The notes under the pieces: generated by a model | What the model was told of the DNA's origin: nothing | Seen by the model: only the letters and a program-made list of their open reading frames with translations | Databases searched by the model: none | Part shown: positions 1 through 9,013 of the stretch, piece by piece | Numbering within the stretch: position 1 is the stretch's first letter | How the letters are laid out: every line of letters begins with the position of its first letter | Made by a program: the position numbers and the translations under genes | NCBI RefSeq assembly: GCF_021556475.1 | Contig: NZ_JAKGBZ010000008.1 | Coordinates: 1-64,000 of the forward strand | Source: Acidiphilium iwatense | GTDB lineage: Bacteria; Pseudomonadota; Alphaproteobacteria; Acetobacterales; Acetobacteraceae | Direction of reading: 5' to 3' | DNA length: 64,000 nt

Positions 1-381
1 TCAGCATGCGATAGAAGGGACAGGTCAGGAAGCTCGCTCACGCCTCCCGTCGAATCGTATCCGCCGTGGTCACGTCAATTCACAATCGATTCAACTGGCC
101 GACGGACCAGGATGAGCAGATACGAATAGAGCGTGATCGACTTAAAGTCATCACGCTCTATCCTGTCACGAGGGCGTCAGGAGCGCTATATATGCCTATA
201 TGATGCACTCTCGGAGACCAGGACAGACAACCTGATACAGATCGCCGGACGGTGCGTTGGACCCGAACGCGGCGTGGATCTGGATTTTGCCAGCCGGGAA
301 CCGGGAGTGCGCGCGCAGCGGTCGATTTCGGCGGTCCAGAGTATGACCGTTGATTTCGAGGTTTGGTGTTAAATCAACCCT
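1..381. other. Left-edge region without a convincing gene
   Basis: No reading frame here has recognisable protein features. A frame open from the left edge to a stop near position 114 could be the tail of a gene lying outside the window, but it is too short to identify. A 79-codon open frame from 133 on the plus strand is read straight through a palindromic repeat and looks like chance. The only clear structure is the palindrome at 127-160. Confidence 0.5.
127..160. repeat. TAGAGC-ended palindrome, copy A
   Basis: A 34-base near-perfect inverted repeat: the arms TAGAGCGTGAT and ATCACGCTCTA enclose an inner GACTT/AAGTC stem with a single bulged C. The same sequence recurs at 47474-47506 in the same orientation and at 31872-31904 in the opposite orientation with one changed inner base. 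It lies about 220 bp beyond the 3' end of the dehydratase gene. Small dispersed palindromes at gene ends are common in Alphaproteobacteria; a role as bidirectional terminator or RNA 3'-end stabiliser is inference. Confidence 0.85.
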
Positions 382-2166
382 TCAGTGATTATCCCGCGGC
401 ACGCCGAAGCGTTCGGCGATGCGCTGATAGGCGACCGCTTGTTCCAGCACCGCGCCGGTTTCCAGCTGGCCGGTGAAGCGGCGATGGATTTCCTGCCACG
501 GCGTCTGGTTCACCAGTTCGGGCAGTGTGAGTGCGGCACGGCGGGCTGAAAGTTCGGCCTCGTCGATCAGAATGTTGGCGCTGCGGTCCTTCAGATCGAC
601 GCGGATGCGATCGCCGGTTTTCAGCAGCGCGAGGCCGCCGCCTATTGCCGATTCAGGGCTGGCGTTCAGGATTGAGGGACTCCCGGACGTACCGCTCTGC
701 CGGCCGTCGCCGATGCAGGGGAGCTGATTGACGCCTTTTTGCACCAGCGCGTCGGGCGGCAGCATGTTCACCACCTCGGCGGAGCCAGGATAGCCGATCG
801 GGCCGCAATTGCGGATCACCAGGATGCAATCGGCGTCGATGTTCAGCGATGGATCGTTGATCCGGCCATGATAATCCTCCGGCCCCTCGAACACGATGGC
901 ACGACCCTCGAAGGCGTCGGGGTCGCCCGGCTCGCTCATGAAGCGGTCGCGGAATTCCCTGGAAATGACCGAGGTTTTCATGATCGCACTGTGGAACAGA
1001 TTGCCGGTGAGCACGGCGAAGCCGGCACGCTCGGCGAGCGGGTTGGCGTAATCGCGGATCACGTCGGCATCGATGCCGCGCTTGCCGCGATTTTCCTCGC
1101 CGATGGTGCGGCCGGAGACGGTCAGCGCGGTTTCGCGGATCTTGCCATGGCGCATCAGCTCGCCGATCACCGCCGGCAGGCCGCCGGCGCGGTAATAGGC
1201 TTCGCCGAGATATTTGCCTGCCGGCATCATGTTGACCAGGAGCGGAATGTCGTAGCCGATCCGGTCCCAGTCATTGATGTCGAGTTCGACGCCGATATGG
1301 CGGGCGATGGCGATGATGTGGGGCGGACAGTTGGTCGACGCGCCGATCGCCGAGGCGCAGACGATGGCGTTTTCGAAGGCGTCTCGGGTGAGGATTTTCG
1401 ACGGGCGAAGGTCTTCATGGACCATTTCGACGATGCGCCTGCCGGTTTCATAGGAGATCTGCGCGCGCTCGCGATACGGACCGGGAATCGCGGCGCAGCC
1501 GGGCAGCGACATGCCCAGCGCCTCGGCCATCGCGTTCATTGAACTTGCGGTGCCCATGGTGTTGCAATGACCCACGCTGGGGGCGGAGCCGGCGACCATG
1601 TCGATGAATTTGTCGTAGGCGATCGTGCCGGCGGCAAGGCGCCGGCGGGCTTCCCAGACCACGGTGCCCGAGCCGACCAGTTCGCCCTCGAAATGCCCGT
1701 CCAGCATCGGCCCCCCGGACAGAACGATCGCCGGCAGATCGACCGTGGCGGCGCCCATGATCATCGCCGGGGTGGTTTTGTCGCAGCCGGTGGTGAGCAC
1801 CACACCATCGACCGGGTAGCCGAACAGCACCTCCACCAGACCGAGATAGGCGAGGTTGCGGTCGAGCGCGGCCGTCGGCCGCTTGCCGGTTTCCTGGATC
1901 GGGTGGACCGGAAACTCCAGCGGCACGCCGCCGGCGGCTCGGATGCCGTCGGCCACCCGTTTGGCCAGCTCGATATGGTGCCGGTTGCAGGGCGACAGGT
2001 CGCTGCCGGTCTGGGCGATGCCGATGATCGGCTTGCCCGATTGCAGCTCCTCGCGGGTCAGGCCGAAATTGAGGTAGCGTTCGAGATACAGCGCGGTCAT
2101 GCCCGGATTGCCCGGATTGTCGAACCATAATGCGCTGCGCAGCTTCGGTTTCTGCTCCGGTGTCAT
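382..2166 (-). CDS. xylD: IlvD/Edd-family sugar-acid dehydratase (xylonate/arabinonate type)
   Basis: 594-residue dehydratase converting an aldonate such as D-xylonate or L-arabinonate to the 2-keto-3-deoxy acid. The three likely Fe-S ligands are Cys60 (SPCNRHH), Cys128 ([10 protein letters not shown]) and Cys201 ([10 protein letters not shown]), with Lys130 next to the active-site Cys128/Asp129; spacing and length match pentonate dehydratases such as Caulobacter XylD and Rhizobium arabinonate dehydratase, as I recall them. The ATG at 2166 begins the family-like N-terminus; the same frame is open far upstream but only opposite the SDR gene in another phase. It follows the SDR by 11 bp, so the two are probably co-transcribed. 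Exact substrate (xylonate, arabinonate, possibly fuconate) cannot be fixed from sequence. Confidence 0.9.
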   Translation of the reverse strand: MTPEQKPKLRSALWFDNPGNPGMTALYLERYLNFGLTREELQSGKPIIGIAQTGSDLSPCNRHHIELAKRVADGIRAAGGVPLEFPVHPIQETGKRPTAALDRNLAYLGLVEVLFGYPVDGVVLTTGCDKTTPAMIMGAATVDLPAIVLSGGPMLDGHFEGELVGSGTVVWEARRRLAAGTIAYDKFIDMVAGSAPSVGHCNTMGTASSMNAMAEALGMSLPGCAAIPGPYRERAQISYETGRRIVEMVHEDLRPSKILTRDAFENAIVCASAIGASTNCPPHIIAIARHIGVELDINDWDRIGYDIPLLVNMMPAGKYLGEAYYRAGGLPAVIGELMRHGKIRETALTVSGRTIGEENRGKRGIDADVIRDYANPLAERAGFAVLTGNLFHSAIMKTSVISREFRDRFMSEPGDPDAFEGRAIVFEGPEDYHGRINDPSLNIDADCILVIRNCGPIGYPGSAEVVNMLPPDALVQKGVNQLPCIGDGRQSGTSGSPSILNASPESAIGGGLALLKTGDRIRVDLKDRSANILIDEAELSARRAALTLPELVNQTPWQEIHRRFTGQLETGAVLEQAVAYQRIAERFGVPRDNH

Positions 2167-2177
2167 TTTTCGATCTT

Positions 2178-2930
2178 TCAGTTCGACCAGCCGCCGTCGA
2201 TCACATGGGCGACGCCGGTGGTGAAGCGCGATTCGTCGGCGGCGAGATAGAGTGCGAGGGCGGCGATTTCCTCCGGCGTGCCGAGCCGGCCCATCGGCTG
2301 GCGGGCGACGAATTCGGCCTCGACGGTGCTTGTATCCGTCCCGCGCGCTTCGGCGAGGGCGGCAATTCTTCCGCGCAGCGACGGGCTTTCCACCGTGCCG
2401 GGGCAGATCGCGTTGCAGCGGATGCCGCGCGTGACGAAATCGGCGGCGACCGATTTGGTCAGCCCGATCACCGCCGCCTTCGACGCGCCATAGGCGAAGC
2501 GGTTCACCGCGCCCTTGATGCTGCCGACAGTGGAGGCGACGTTGATGATCGAACCTCCGCCGGCTTCCAGCATCCCCGGCAGGAAAGCACGGATCATGCG
2601 GAACATCGCGGTCACGTTCAGATCGAAGGAGAATTGCCAGCCGGCATCGTCGCAATCGAGCACCGAGCCGTGATGGACGAAGCCCGCCGCGTTGACCAGG
2701 ATATCGAGCGGCCCAGCCGATTTGACCATGGCGGCGATCGCAGCCGGGTCGGTCACGTCGAGTTTTTCCACGCGCGCGCCTGAAAGACCGGCGAGCAATC
2801 CGGCGTCCCGATCGGTCGCGATCACAGATGCGCCCTCGCGCAGTAAAGCCTCGGCGATCGCCCGCCCGATGCCCTGCCCGGCCGCCGTGACCAGCGCCGT
2901 CTTGCCCGCAACCCGTCCTGAATGTGACAA
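2178..2930 (-). CDS. SDR dehydrogenase, DHRS6 / 2-keto-3-deoxy-L-fuconate dehydrogenase-like
   Basis: 250-residue classical short-chain dehydrogenase. The Rossmann motif TAAGQGIG is near residues 15-22, an Asp after strand beta2 (ATDRD) suggests NAD preference, NAAG is around residue 84, and the YxxxK pair is YGASK. The run [12 protein letters not shown] and the end VIDGGWSN strongly resemble DHRS6 and bacterial 2-keto-3-deoxy-L-fuconate 4-dehydrogenase. Start is a TTG at 2930, preceded by an AGCGAGG Shine-Dalgarno sequence. It is first in a two-gene unit with the dehydratase and divergent from the lactonase. The likely reaction is oxidation of a 2-keto-3-deoxy sugar acid at C4; a 3-hydroxyacyl substrate cannot be excluded. 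Confidence 0.85.
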   Translation of the reverse strand: MSHSGRVAGKTALVTAAGQGIGRAIAEALLREGASVIATDRDAGLLAGLSGARVEKLDVTDPAAIAAMVKSAGPLDILVNAAGFVHHGSVLDCDDAGWQFSFDLNVTAMFRMIRAFLPGMLEAGGGSIINVASTVGSIKGAVNRFAYGASKAAVIGLTKSVAADFVTRGIRCNAICPGTVESPSLRGRIAALAEARGTDTSTVEAEFVARQPMGRLGTPEEIAALALYLAADESRFTTGVAHVIDGGWSN

Positions 2931-3057
2931 ATCCGTTCCTCGCTCTATTGATTGTCCGGCGGCGCCATCTGGACCCGGCGTCGCTCCGTTGATACATGGC
3001 GATTACCAATAACCGACAGATGCGGCAAGCAGCATAAGCGGAACAGGAGGCGGCGAG

Positions 3058-3972
3058 ATGGGCTCAACCTACCACATATACGATCCGCGCATGCGGCAGA
3101 TGCTGCTGATGAATGCCGAGATCGAGCGTATCGCGACCGGGTTCCGCTGGGCGGAAGGTCCGGTGTGGTTCGGCGACGCCAATTGCCTGCTGTGGAGCGA
3201 TATTCCCAACGACCGGATCATGCGCTGGTGGCCGTCCGGCGAGGTCGATGTCTATCGCAGCCCGGCACACTACACCAACGGCCATACTCGCGACCGGCAG
3301 GGACGGCTGGTTAGTTGCGAACACGGGCGGCGGTGCATCAGCCGCACCGAATATGACGGCGGCGTAAGCATCCTCGCCGATCGGTTCGACGGCAAGCGGC
3401 TGAATTCGCCCAACGATGTCGTGGTGAAGTCGGATGGCAGCATCTGGTTCACCGACCCCGATTACGGGATCATGTCCGACTATGAAGGCCATCGCGCCGA
3501 GAGCGAACAGGGCGTCTGCCGGGTCTATCGGCTCGATCCGGCGACCGGCGCGCTCATCGCCGTCGCCGAGGATTACGAGCGGCCGAACGGCATCGCCTTC
3601 AGCCCGGACGAAAAGCGCCTCTACATCGCCGATACCGGCTTCACCCATCGCGAGGGCGGGCCGCACCATATCCTCGTCCATGAGGTGATCGACGGCGTTC
3701 GGCTCGGGTCGGGACGGGTGTTCGCGGTTATCGAGCCCGGCTTCGCCGATGGATTCCGGCTCGACGAGCACGGCAATGTGTGGACCAGTTGCGGTTCGGG
3801 CAACGGCGTTGCGGTATTCGCGCCGGACGGCACGCCGCTCGGCAAGATCGAGATTCCCGAAATGGTCAGCAACGTGGCGTTCGGCGGCCCCAAGCGCAAC
3901 CGCCTGTTCGTCACCGCGACGAGTTCGGTCTATTCCCTCTATCTCGGGGTGCGCGGGCATTCTATTTTATAG
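3058..3972 (+). CDS. SMP-30/gluconolactonase-family lactonase
   Basis: 304-residue six-bladed beta-propeller of the SMP-30/gluconolactonase/LRE family, which hydrolyses sugar-acid lactones with a divalent metal. Expected metal ligands are visible: Glu33 in WAEGP, Asn119 in NSPND, Asn177 in [10 protein letters not shown] and Asp231 in FADGFRLD. A strong AGGAGG-type ribosome site precedes ATG 3058. It is divergent from the SDR-dehydratase pair over a 127-bp shared promoter region, consistent with aldose oxidation to lactone, hydrolysis, dehydration and 4-oxidation. The initial aldose dehydrogenase and final cleavage enzyme are not in the window. Its last 28 codons are duplicated about 1.3 kb downstream. 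Confidence 0.88.
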   Translation: MGSTYHIYDPRMRQMLLMNAEIERIATGFRWAEGPVWFGDANCLLWSDIPNDRIMRWWPSGEVDVYRSPAHYTNGHTRDRQGRLVSCEHGRRCISRTEYDGGVSILADRFDGKRLNSPNDVVVKSDGSIWFTDPDYGIMSDYEGHRAESEQGVCRVYRLDPATGALIAVAEDYERPNGIAFSPDEKRLYIADTGFTHREGGPHHILVHEVIDGVRLGSGRVFAVIEPGFADGFRLDEHGNVWTSCGSGNGVAVFAPDGTPLGKIEIPEMVSNVAFGGPKRNRLFVTATSSVYSLYLGVRGHSIL

Positions 3973-3973
3973 G
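3889..3973 (+). repeat. Direct repeat, left copy (lactonase 3' end)
   Basis: This 85-bp stretch, the last 28 codons of the lactonase gene including its stop, recurs at 5206-5290 with five substitutions and no gaps (offset exactly 1317 bp). The two copies bracket the broken beta-lactamase gene. The left copy is in frame with the intact lactonase. Confidence 0.92.
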
Positions 3974-4002
3974 CTTGCGGCGCGCGGGCGAGAAGGATGG
4001 GC

Positions 4003-5191
4003 ATGATCGGCAGGCGGGGGTTCGTGGGCGCGGCGGCGGTGCTGGGCGCAGGTGTCAGTGCCGATGCCGCACGGGCGACGGGCGGCGAGATCGGTGGACC
4101 TCTCGATCGGGATGGGGTCGGGCGGATCGTGGATCGCGCCATCCTGCCGCTGATGCGGACGCACGGAATTCCAGGCATGGCGGTGGCGGTGACGCTGGGC
4201 GGCGCACATCATTTCCGCGAATACGGCATGGCATCGCGGCGCAACGGCCGGCAGGTCACGAGGGAAACCTTGTTCGAGATTGGCTCGGTCAGCAAGATCT
4301 TCGCCGGAACCCTGGCGTCCTACGCGGATAGTACGGGTGCGCTTTCGCTCTCCGACAGCGTCGCCCAACATTTGCCCGCCTTGCGCGGCAGCGGCTTCGA
4401 TTCGATCAGCCTGCTGAACCTCGGCACCTATACCGGCGGCGATCTACCTTTGCAGGTGCCGGACGGGATCGCGACCATCCCGGAACTTCTGGCGTTTTTG
4501 AAACGCTGGAAGCCGGGCTATAAGCCGGGGGCGCGGCGGAAATACTCGAACATCAGCGCCGGGCTGCTCGGCCTGATCGCTGCACGGCGCCCTAGGGGCG
4601 GCGTATGACGAATTGGTCGAGACGCGCCTGTTCCCCGCCCTCGGACTGACCGGCAGTTATATCGACGTGCCGCCCGGCCGGATGGAGGACTACGCGCAAG
4701 GCCATACCCAGGCCGGCGCGCCGATCCGTATGCGGCCGGGGGTGCTGGCGGTGGAAGCCTATGGCGTGAGAGCCCGCGCCGCCGACCTGATCCGGCTGGT
4801 CGATGCGAATATGCGGCCGGGCAACCTCGACGGCATCTGGCGGCGGCCTATCGCCGCCACGCATCGGGGCTATTTCCGGTCGGGACCGCTGATACAGGAT
4901 CTGATCTGGGAGCAGTATCCGTGGCCCGTCACGCTCAGCCGGGTGCTGGCGGGGAATTCCGACCGGATGATCTATCAGGCGACCGCCGCCAGCCGCCTGG
5001 CCCCGCCGCTGCGCCCGGAGACCGCGGCGCTGATCAACAAGACGGGTACGACCAACGGCTTCTCCGCCTATCTGGCGTTCGTTCCCGCGACTCGGGTCGG
5101 CATCGTGATGCTCGCCAACCGGAACTACCCGACCCCGCCGAAGGTGGACGCGGCATACCGGATACTGACGCGGCTGGGCGCTGAGCCATGA
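4003..5191 (+). pseudogene. ampC: Class C beta-lactamase (AmpC-like), frameshifted
   Basis: Two adjacent frames together encode a complete AmpC-type serine hydrolase. The first frame carries a twin-arginine-like leader (GRRGFVG followed by an alanine-rich hydrophobic stretch), the nucleophile motif SVSK, LLNLGTYTGG and YSN. The second carries the KTG motif (INKTGTTNGFSAYLAF) and the family ending IVMLANRNYP. The frame breaks at the CCC run at 4590-4592; removing one base restores continuous AmpC-like sequence, so a 1-bp insertion is likely. ATG 4003 is preferred because AGAAGG ends six bases before it. It lies between the two lactonase-tail repeats. It is either a recent pseudogene or a sequencing error; the remaining catalytic motifs look intact. 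Confidence 0.85.
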
Positions 5192-5205
5192 CGATGCCTG
5201 AGCGG

Positions 5206-5290
5206 CCCGAGCGCAACCGCCCGTTCGTCACCGCGACGCGTTCGGTCTATTCCCTCTATCTCGGGGTGCGCGGGCATCCTATTCTATAGG
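5206..5290 (+). repeat. Direct repeat, right copy (orphan lactonase tail)
   Basis: Second copy of the lactonase 3' end, about 94% identical over 85 bp and still open in the same phase to its TAG at 5287-5289. No lactonase sequence precedes it; instead the ampC remnant ends 14 bp upstream. It directly abuts the pncA start codon at 5293. Confidence 0.92.
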
Positions 5291-5292
5291 CC

Positions 5293-5904
5293 ATGGACGC
5301 CAAGACCGCTCTTCTGGTGATCGACGTGCAGCGCGATTTCTGCGCCGGCGGCGCGCTCGCCGTGCCGGACGGCGACGCGGTCGTGCCAATCGTCAACGCG
5401 CTGGCCCGGCATTATCCGACCGTCATCGTCACCCAGGACTGGCATCCGGCCAACCATATTTCCTTCGCCAGCCAGCATGACGGCCGCGCGCCGTTCGAAA
5501 CGATCACTCTTGGTTATGGCGAACAGATTCTCTGGCCGGATCATTGCGTGATGGGCAGCGCGGGTGCCGCGCTGCATTCCGCGCTCGAGATTCCGCACGC
5601 CGCGCTGATCCTGCGCAAAGGGTCGAACCGCGCGATCGATTCCTATTCCGCCTTTCTCGAAGCGGATCGCGCGACCAAGACCGGACTCGACGGGTATCTG
5701 ACATCGCGCGGCATCACCCAGATCGATCTCTGCGGCCTCGCCACCGATTATTGCGTCGCCTGGTCGGCGCTGGATGCACGGCGCTTCGGCTTCGAGGCGC
5801 GGGTGATCGAGCCGGCGTGCCGGGCAATCGATCTCGCCGGTTCGCTCGATGCCGCATGGCGGGCGATGCAGGCGGCGGGGGTCGCGCGGGCCGGCGCAGT
5901 CTGA
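5293..5904 (+). CDS. pncA: Nicotinamidase
   Basis: 203-residue cysteine hydrolase converting nicotinamide to nicotinate and ammonia for NAD salvage. The triad is Asp11 (VIDVQRDF), Lys109 (LRKGSNRAIDSYS) and Cys154 (TDYCV). Metal ligands Asp49, His51 (QDWHPANH) and His84 (WPDHC) are present, and LATDYCV is diagnostic. The start codon comes only 2 bp after the orphan lactonase tail repeat, so the native upstream region of pncA appears to have been replaced or rearranged. No obvious Shine-Dalgarno is visible within that repeat. The gene itself looks intact and full length. Confidence 0.93.
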   Translation: MDAKTALLVIDVQRDFCAGGALAVPDGDAVVPIVNALARHYPTVIVTQDWHPANHISFASQHDGRAPFETITLGYGEQILWPDHCVMGSAGAALHSALEIPHAALILRKGSNRAIDSYSAFLEADRATKTGLDGYLTSRGITQIDLCGLATDYCVAWSALDARRFGFEARVIEPACRAIDLAGSLDAAWRAMQAAGVARAGAV

Positions 5905-5959
5905 TACCAGCGCCGCATGGGCGGCATGGCGCTGACAGGAACGGGCGGGGTCGCGTGAC

Positions 5960-8900
5960 ATGACGCGGGGTCGCATTGTCGCGGCGCTTGTCGTTCTCGG
6001 CGTGATCGTCATCGGCGCGCTGTTCGGACCGCTGCTGGTGTCCGGCAATTATCATCGCGCGGCGATCGAGCGGCTGGCGAGCCGGCTAGCCGGGCGGCGG
6101 GTGACGATTTCGGGGCCGATCGAACTCGCGCTGATCCCCGATCCGCAATTGCGCGCGAGCAAGATCACCATCGGCGCACCCAATGGCGAGCGCACCACCG
6201 CCGCCTCGCTGAAGCTCGATCTCGCACCCGGCGCCCTGCTGCTCGGCCGGCTGCGCGCGACCAAACTAAGCCTGCGCGGACCGGATGTCGTGCTGCCCTG
6301 GCCGTTGCCCGGCGGCAGCGCGGCCGTGGCGCCGCCGCCCTGGCTCGCCTCGCTCCATGCCCGCATCGTCGACGGGCGGTTTCGCATCGGCGCGCTGAGA
6401 TTGAGCCATGCCGATCTGTCGGTGTTCACCGGCGGGCCGCACGCGGTGCTCGCGGCGTCCGGCACCGCGCGTCTCGCGGGGGTGCCGGTGTCGGTCACTT
6501 TCGAACTCGACAATGCGGGTGGCGACCATCCGGCGCCGGTGACGGCATCGCTCGCGCCGACCGGCGCCAAGGGCGTGCGCCTGTCGTTCCGCGGCACGCT
6601 CGACCGCGCCAGCCTGCTCGCCGGCAGGCTCTCCGGCACCGCGTCCGCCGCCGCGATCGCCGATGCGGGGCTCAGCCATGTCCTCGTCGGCGGCGCGGCC
6701 GAATTGCGCGCCGATATCGCCGCCGATGGTCAGGCGATCGTGCTGCGCGGCATCGACGCCAGCCTCGGCCACACCGGTCTGGCGGGACGGGTGGCGATCG
6801 ACCTGGTGCCTGGCGCGATGATCCGGTTCGATCTGACCGGGCACGACCTCGCGCCCGGTGCGGCACTCGGGCTGCTGCACGGCGTCGCGGGAACGGTGCC
6901 GCTCGCGGCATCGCTCGATCTGGACCGGATCGCCCTGGGCGGGATTGGGTTCGCGACATTGAAAGCTGATCTGGTTACCAAGCGGGGCGGCGTGCATATC
7001 CAGTCCTTGACCGGGGAATTGCCGGGCCGGGGCGCGGTGACCTTCGCCGGACGCATCGGCACGGCAGGCACGCTTGACGGACGCTTCACCCTGCGCTCCG
7101 CCGATCTTCGAGCGACTCTGGGCGCGATGGGCAAGGCATTGCCGGTTCTGGCGAACTGGCCCCATGGGTTCGGTGCCGCGACGCTGCGCGGGCGGATCGA
7201 TAGCGCGGGGGGAACGCCCCCCGACATCCGGCTCGGCGGATTGCACGGTACGATCGGCGGCGGTGCCAGCAAACATGACCCGATGCCGGAATCGGCCTTC
7301 ACCGGGGCGATCCACGTCATGGCAGGCAGGAAGACAACCCGCGTCGCGGCACGGCTCGATTTCGGCCGGTTGATCCTGACGCGCCCGGCGCTCTCGGGAC
7401 TGTTCGCCGCCGCCGCGAAACCCGACCCGGCGCTCATCGGCCCGATCGTCCTCACCGCGCGGAGTGTCCGCCTGGACAGTGGCGGCGCGAAGCCGGCGAT
7501 CCTTCCGATCGGCGATCGTCTGCTGATCGACGCCCGCCTCGGCGGCGGGATCGCGGTGCGGCTGGCGAGTCTGCGGATCGGCCATGCGATGCTGATCCTG
7601 CACGGCATCCGTGCCGCGGACGGCAGCGTGACCGCCGCGCGCGCCATGCTGACCGGGCCGGACGCGGCCACGACACTGCGCGGCATCATGCCTCTGCTCG
7701 CCGGGACGCGGACCGTGCCGAAATGGGCGAGGCTTCCGGTGTTCAACCAGCGTTTCGCCGCCGCCATCGCCGCCGCCGGACCGGCCAAGGCGCTGCATGC
7801 CGGCATGACGATGCATCTCGGCGCCGTCCGGCTCGCCGCAACGCCGGTCGCCGATCTGACAACCGGTAGCGCGGCCGGGCCGCTCAGCCTGCGTGCCCCG
7901 AGCGCGATCGCCCTGATCGAACAGCTCGGCGGCAAAACCATCCTCGGTGGGCGGAACGGGCTCGATTGGCCCGGTGCCGGGTCGGTCAGCCTGCGCGCCT
8001 CGGCCTTCGCGACCGGCGACATGCTCGGCATCGCCAATTTCGTCGGCTCGCTCGGCGCGCTGACCGCTTCGGGCCGGCTGACCCTCACGACCGGACCGGC
8101 GCCCCTTACGCTTGCGGGCGCCGTCGCCGCCGATACGCTGGTGCTGCCCGCGCCCCGCGCGTTGCTGGCACTCGCGGACACCGCTCTCGCCGCGAAACTC
8201 AAAATCGCGCTGCCGAGAATCACGGCTTCACGGGTCGATCAGTCGGAGGCGACCTTGGCGCGCAATGCCGCATTCGGCCTTTCGCTGGAGCAGGGCAAGC
8301 TGGCGCCGAGTCTGACGCTGGCGGTCGATCATGCCAGCGTTGTGGGCGGGCGGCTCGACGGTTCGGCGGAGCTGACCGGGGCGGCGGCGAAATCCCCGCC
8401 GACTCTGACGGTTGCCGGCCATCTCAAGGGGGCCGGAGCGGTGCGCATCGCGGCGATCGCCGCCGAGGCCGGGATCGCTTTGCCATTCACCAGCGGCAGC
8501 CTGGATCTCGCGACCAGCCTGACCGCGAGCGGGGGGACACCATCCGTCTGGCGCGGCGATCTTTCCGGCAGCCTGACCGGCTCGGGCAGCAAGCTCGGCA
8601 TGGCTGGGATCGATCTTGTCAAAGCGGGTTCGGCATTGGGCGAAGCGGTCGCGGCAGAGCACCGGATCGGCCGGGTCGCGGCGGCGACCTTGCTGCGCGC
8701 AGCACTCGGTTCAGGACAGACCGAATTCGCCAAGGGCAATTTTTCGACGACAATCGCCAAGGGCAGGATCGCGATCGATACCGCCGGATTGACCGGCGAG
8801 AGCGGCAGACTCGCCGCCTCCGGCACGCTGGATCTCATTCATCGCCGGATCAGTCTGGATGCGACGGCGCGTCCGGTGGTTGCCGGGCACAAATCGGCGC

Positions 8901-9013
8901 CCGATCTGCCGGTCGCGATCGGCGGCGATCCGGCGCATCCCTCGGCGCGGCCGGAACTCGGTCCGGCGATGGGCTGGATCGGCAAGCACACGCCCCATCC
9001 GAGTGCACCATGA
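5960..9013 (+). CDS. AsmA-family inner-membrane protein, very large
   Basis: 1017-residue AsmA-like protein. One N-terminal transmembrane helix (about residues 7-28) is followed by the family motif region with GRRVTISGPIEL and repeated beta-strand segments through a long periplasmic part; the C-terminal region LDATARPVVAG resembles the AsmA domain. AsmA/TamB-fold proteins form hydrophobic grooves thought to move phospholipid between inner and outer membranes; the role here is by family only. It follows pncA by 55 bp and its stop overlaps the MFS permease start (ATGA at 9010-9013), so the two are translationally coupled. A second groove protein, TamB, is encoded at 47.5-51.5 kb. Confidence 0.85.
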   Translation: MTRGRIVAALVVLGVIVIGALFGPLLVSGNYHRAAIERLASRLAGRRVTISGPIELALIPDPQLRASKITIGAPNGERTTAASLKLDLAPGALLLGRLRATKLSLRGPDVVLPWPLPGGSAAVAPPPWLASLHARIVDGRFRIGALRLSHADLSVFTGGPHAVLAASGTARLAGVPVSVTFELDNAGGDHPAPVTASLAPTGAKGVRLSFRGTLDRASLLAGRLSGTASAAAIADAGLSHVLVGGAAELRADIAADGQAIVLRGIDASLGHTGLAGRVAIDLVPGAMIRFDLTGHDLAPGAALGLLHGVAGTVPLAASLDLDRIALGGIGFATLKADLVTKRGGVHIQSLTGELPGRGAVTFAGRIGTAGTLDGRFTLRSADLRATLGAMGKALPVLANWPHGFGAATLRGRIDSAGGTPPDIRLGGLHGTIGGGASKHDPMPESAFTGAIHVMAGRKTTRVAARLDFGRLILTRPALSGLFAAAAKPDPALIGPIVLTARSVRLDSGGAKPAILPIGDRLLIDARLGGGIAVRLASLRIGHAMLILHGIRAADGSVTAARAMLTGPDAATTLRGIMPLLAGTRTVPKWARLPVFNQRFAAAIAAAGPAKALHAGMTMHLGAVRLAATPVADLTTGSAAGPLSLRAPSAIALIEQLGGKTILGGRNGLDWPGAGSVSLRASAFATGDMLGIANFVGSLGALTASGRLTLTTGPAPLTLAGAVAADTLVLPAPRALLALADTALAAKLKIALPRITASRVDQSEATLARNAAFGLSLEQGKLAPSLTLAVDHASVVGGRLDGSAELTGAAAKSPPTLTVAGHLKGAGAVRIAAIAAEAGIALPFTSGSLDLATSLTASGGTPSVWRGDLSGSLTGSGSKLGMAGIDLVKAGSALGEAVAAEHRIGRVAAATLLRAALGSGQTEFAKGNFSTTIAKGRIAIDTAGLTGESGRLAASGTLDLIHRRISLDATARPVVAGHKSAPDLPVAIGGDPAHPSARPELGPAMGWIGKHTPHPSAP

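Noticed and set aside
133-372. 79-codon plus-strand frame
   Set aside because: It reads through a palindromic repeat, has no clear ribosome site and no recognisable features.
2167-3009. Extension of the dehydratase frame to 3009 on the minus strand
   Set aside because: The extra 281 codons are Arg-rich, lie in the wrong phase over the SDR gene and match no dehydratase N-terminus; ATG 2166 starts the family sequence.
6266-8223. Long minus-strand frames opposite the AsmA-family gene
   Set aside because: Arg/Pro/Ala-rich shadows; the plus strand shows an AsmA N-terminus and overlaps the next gene by ATGA.
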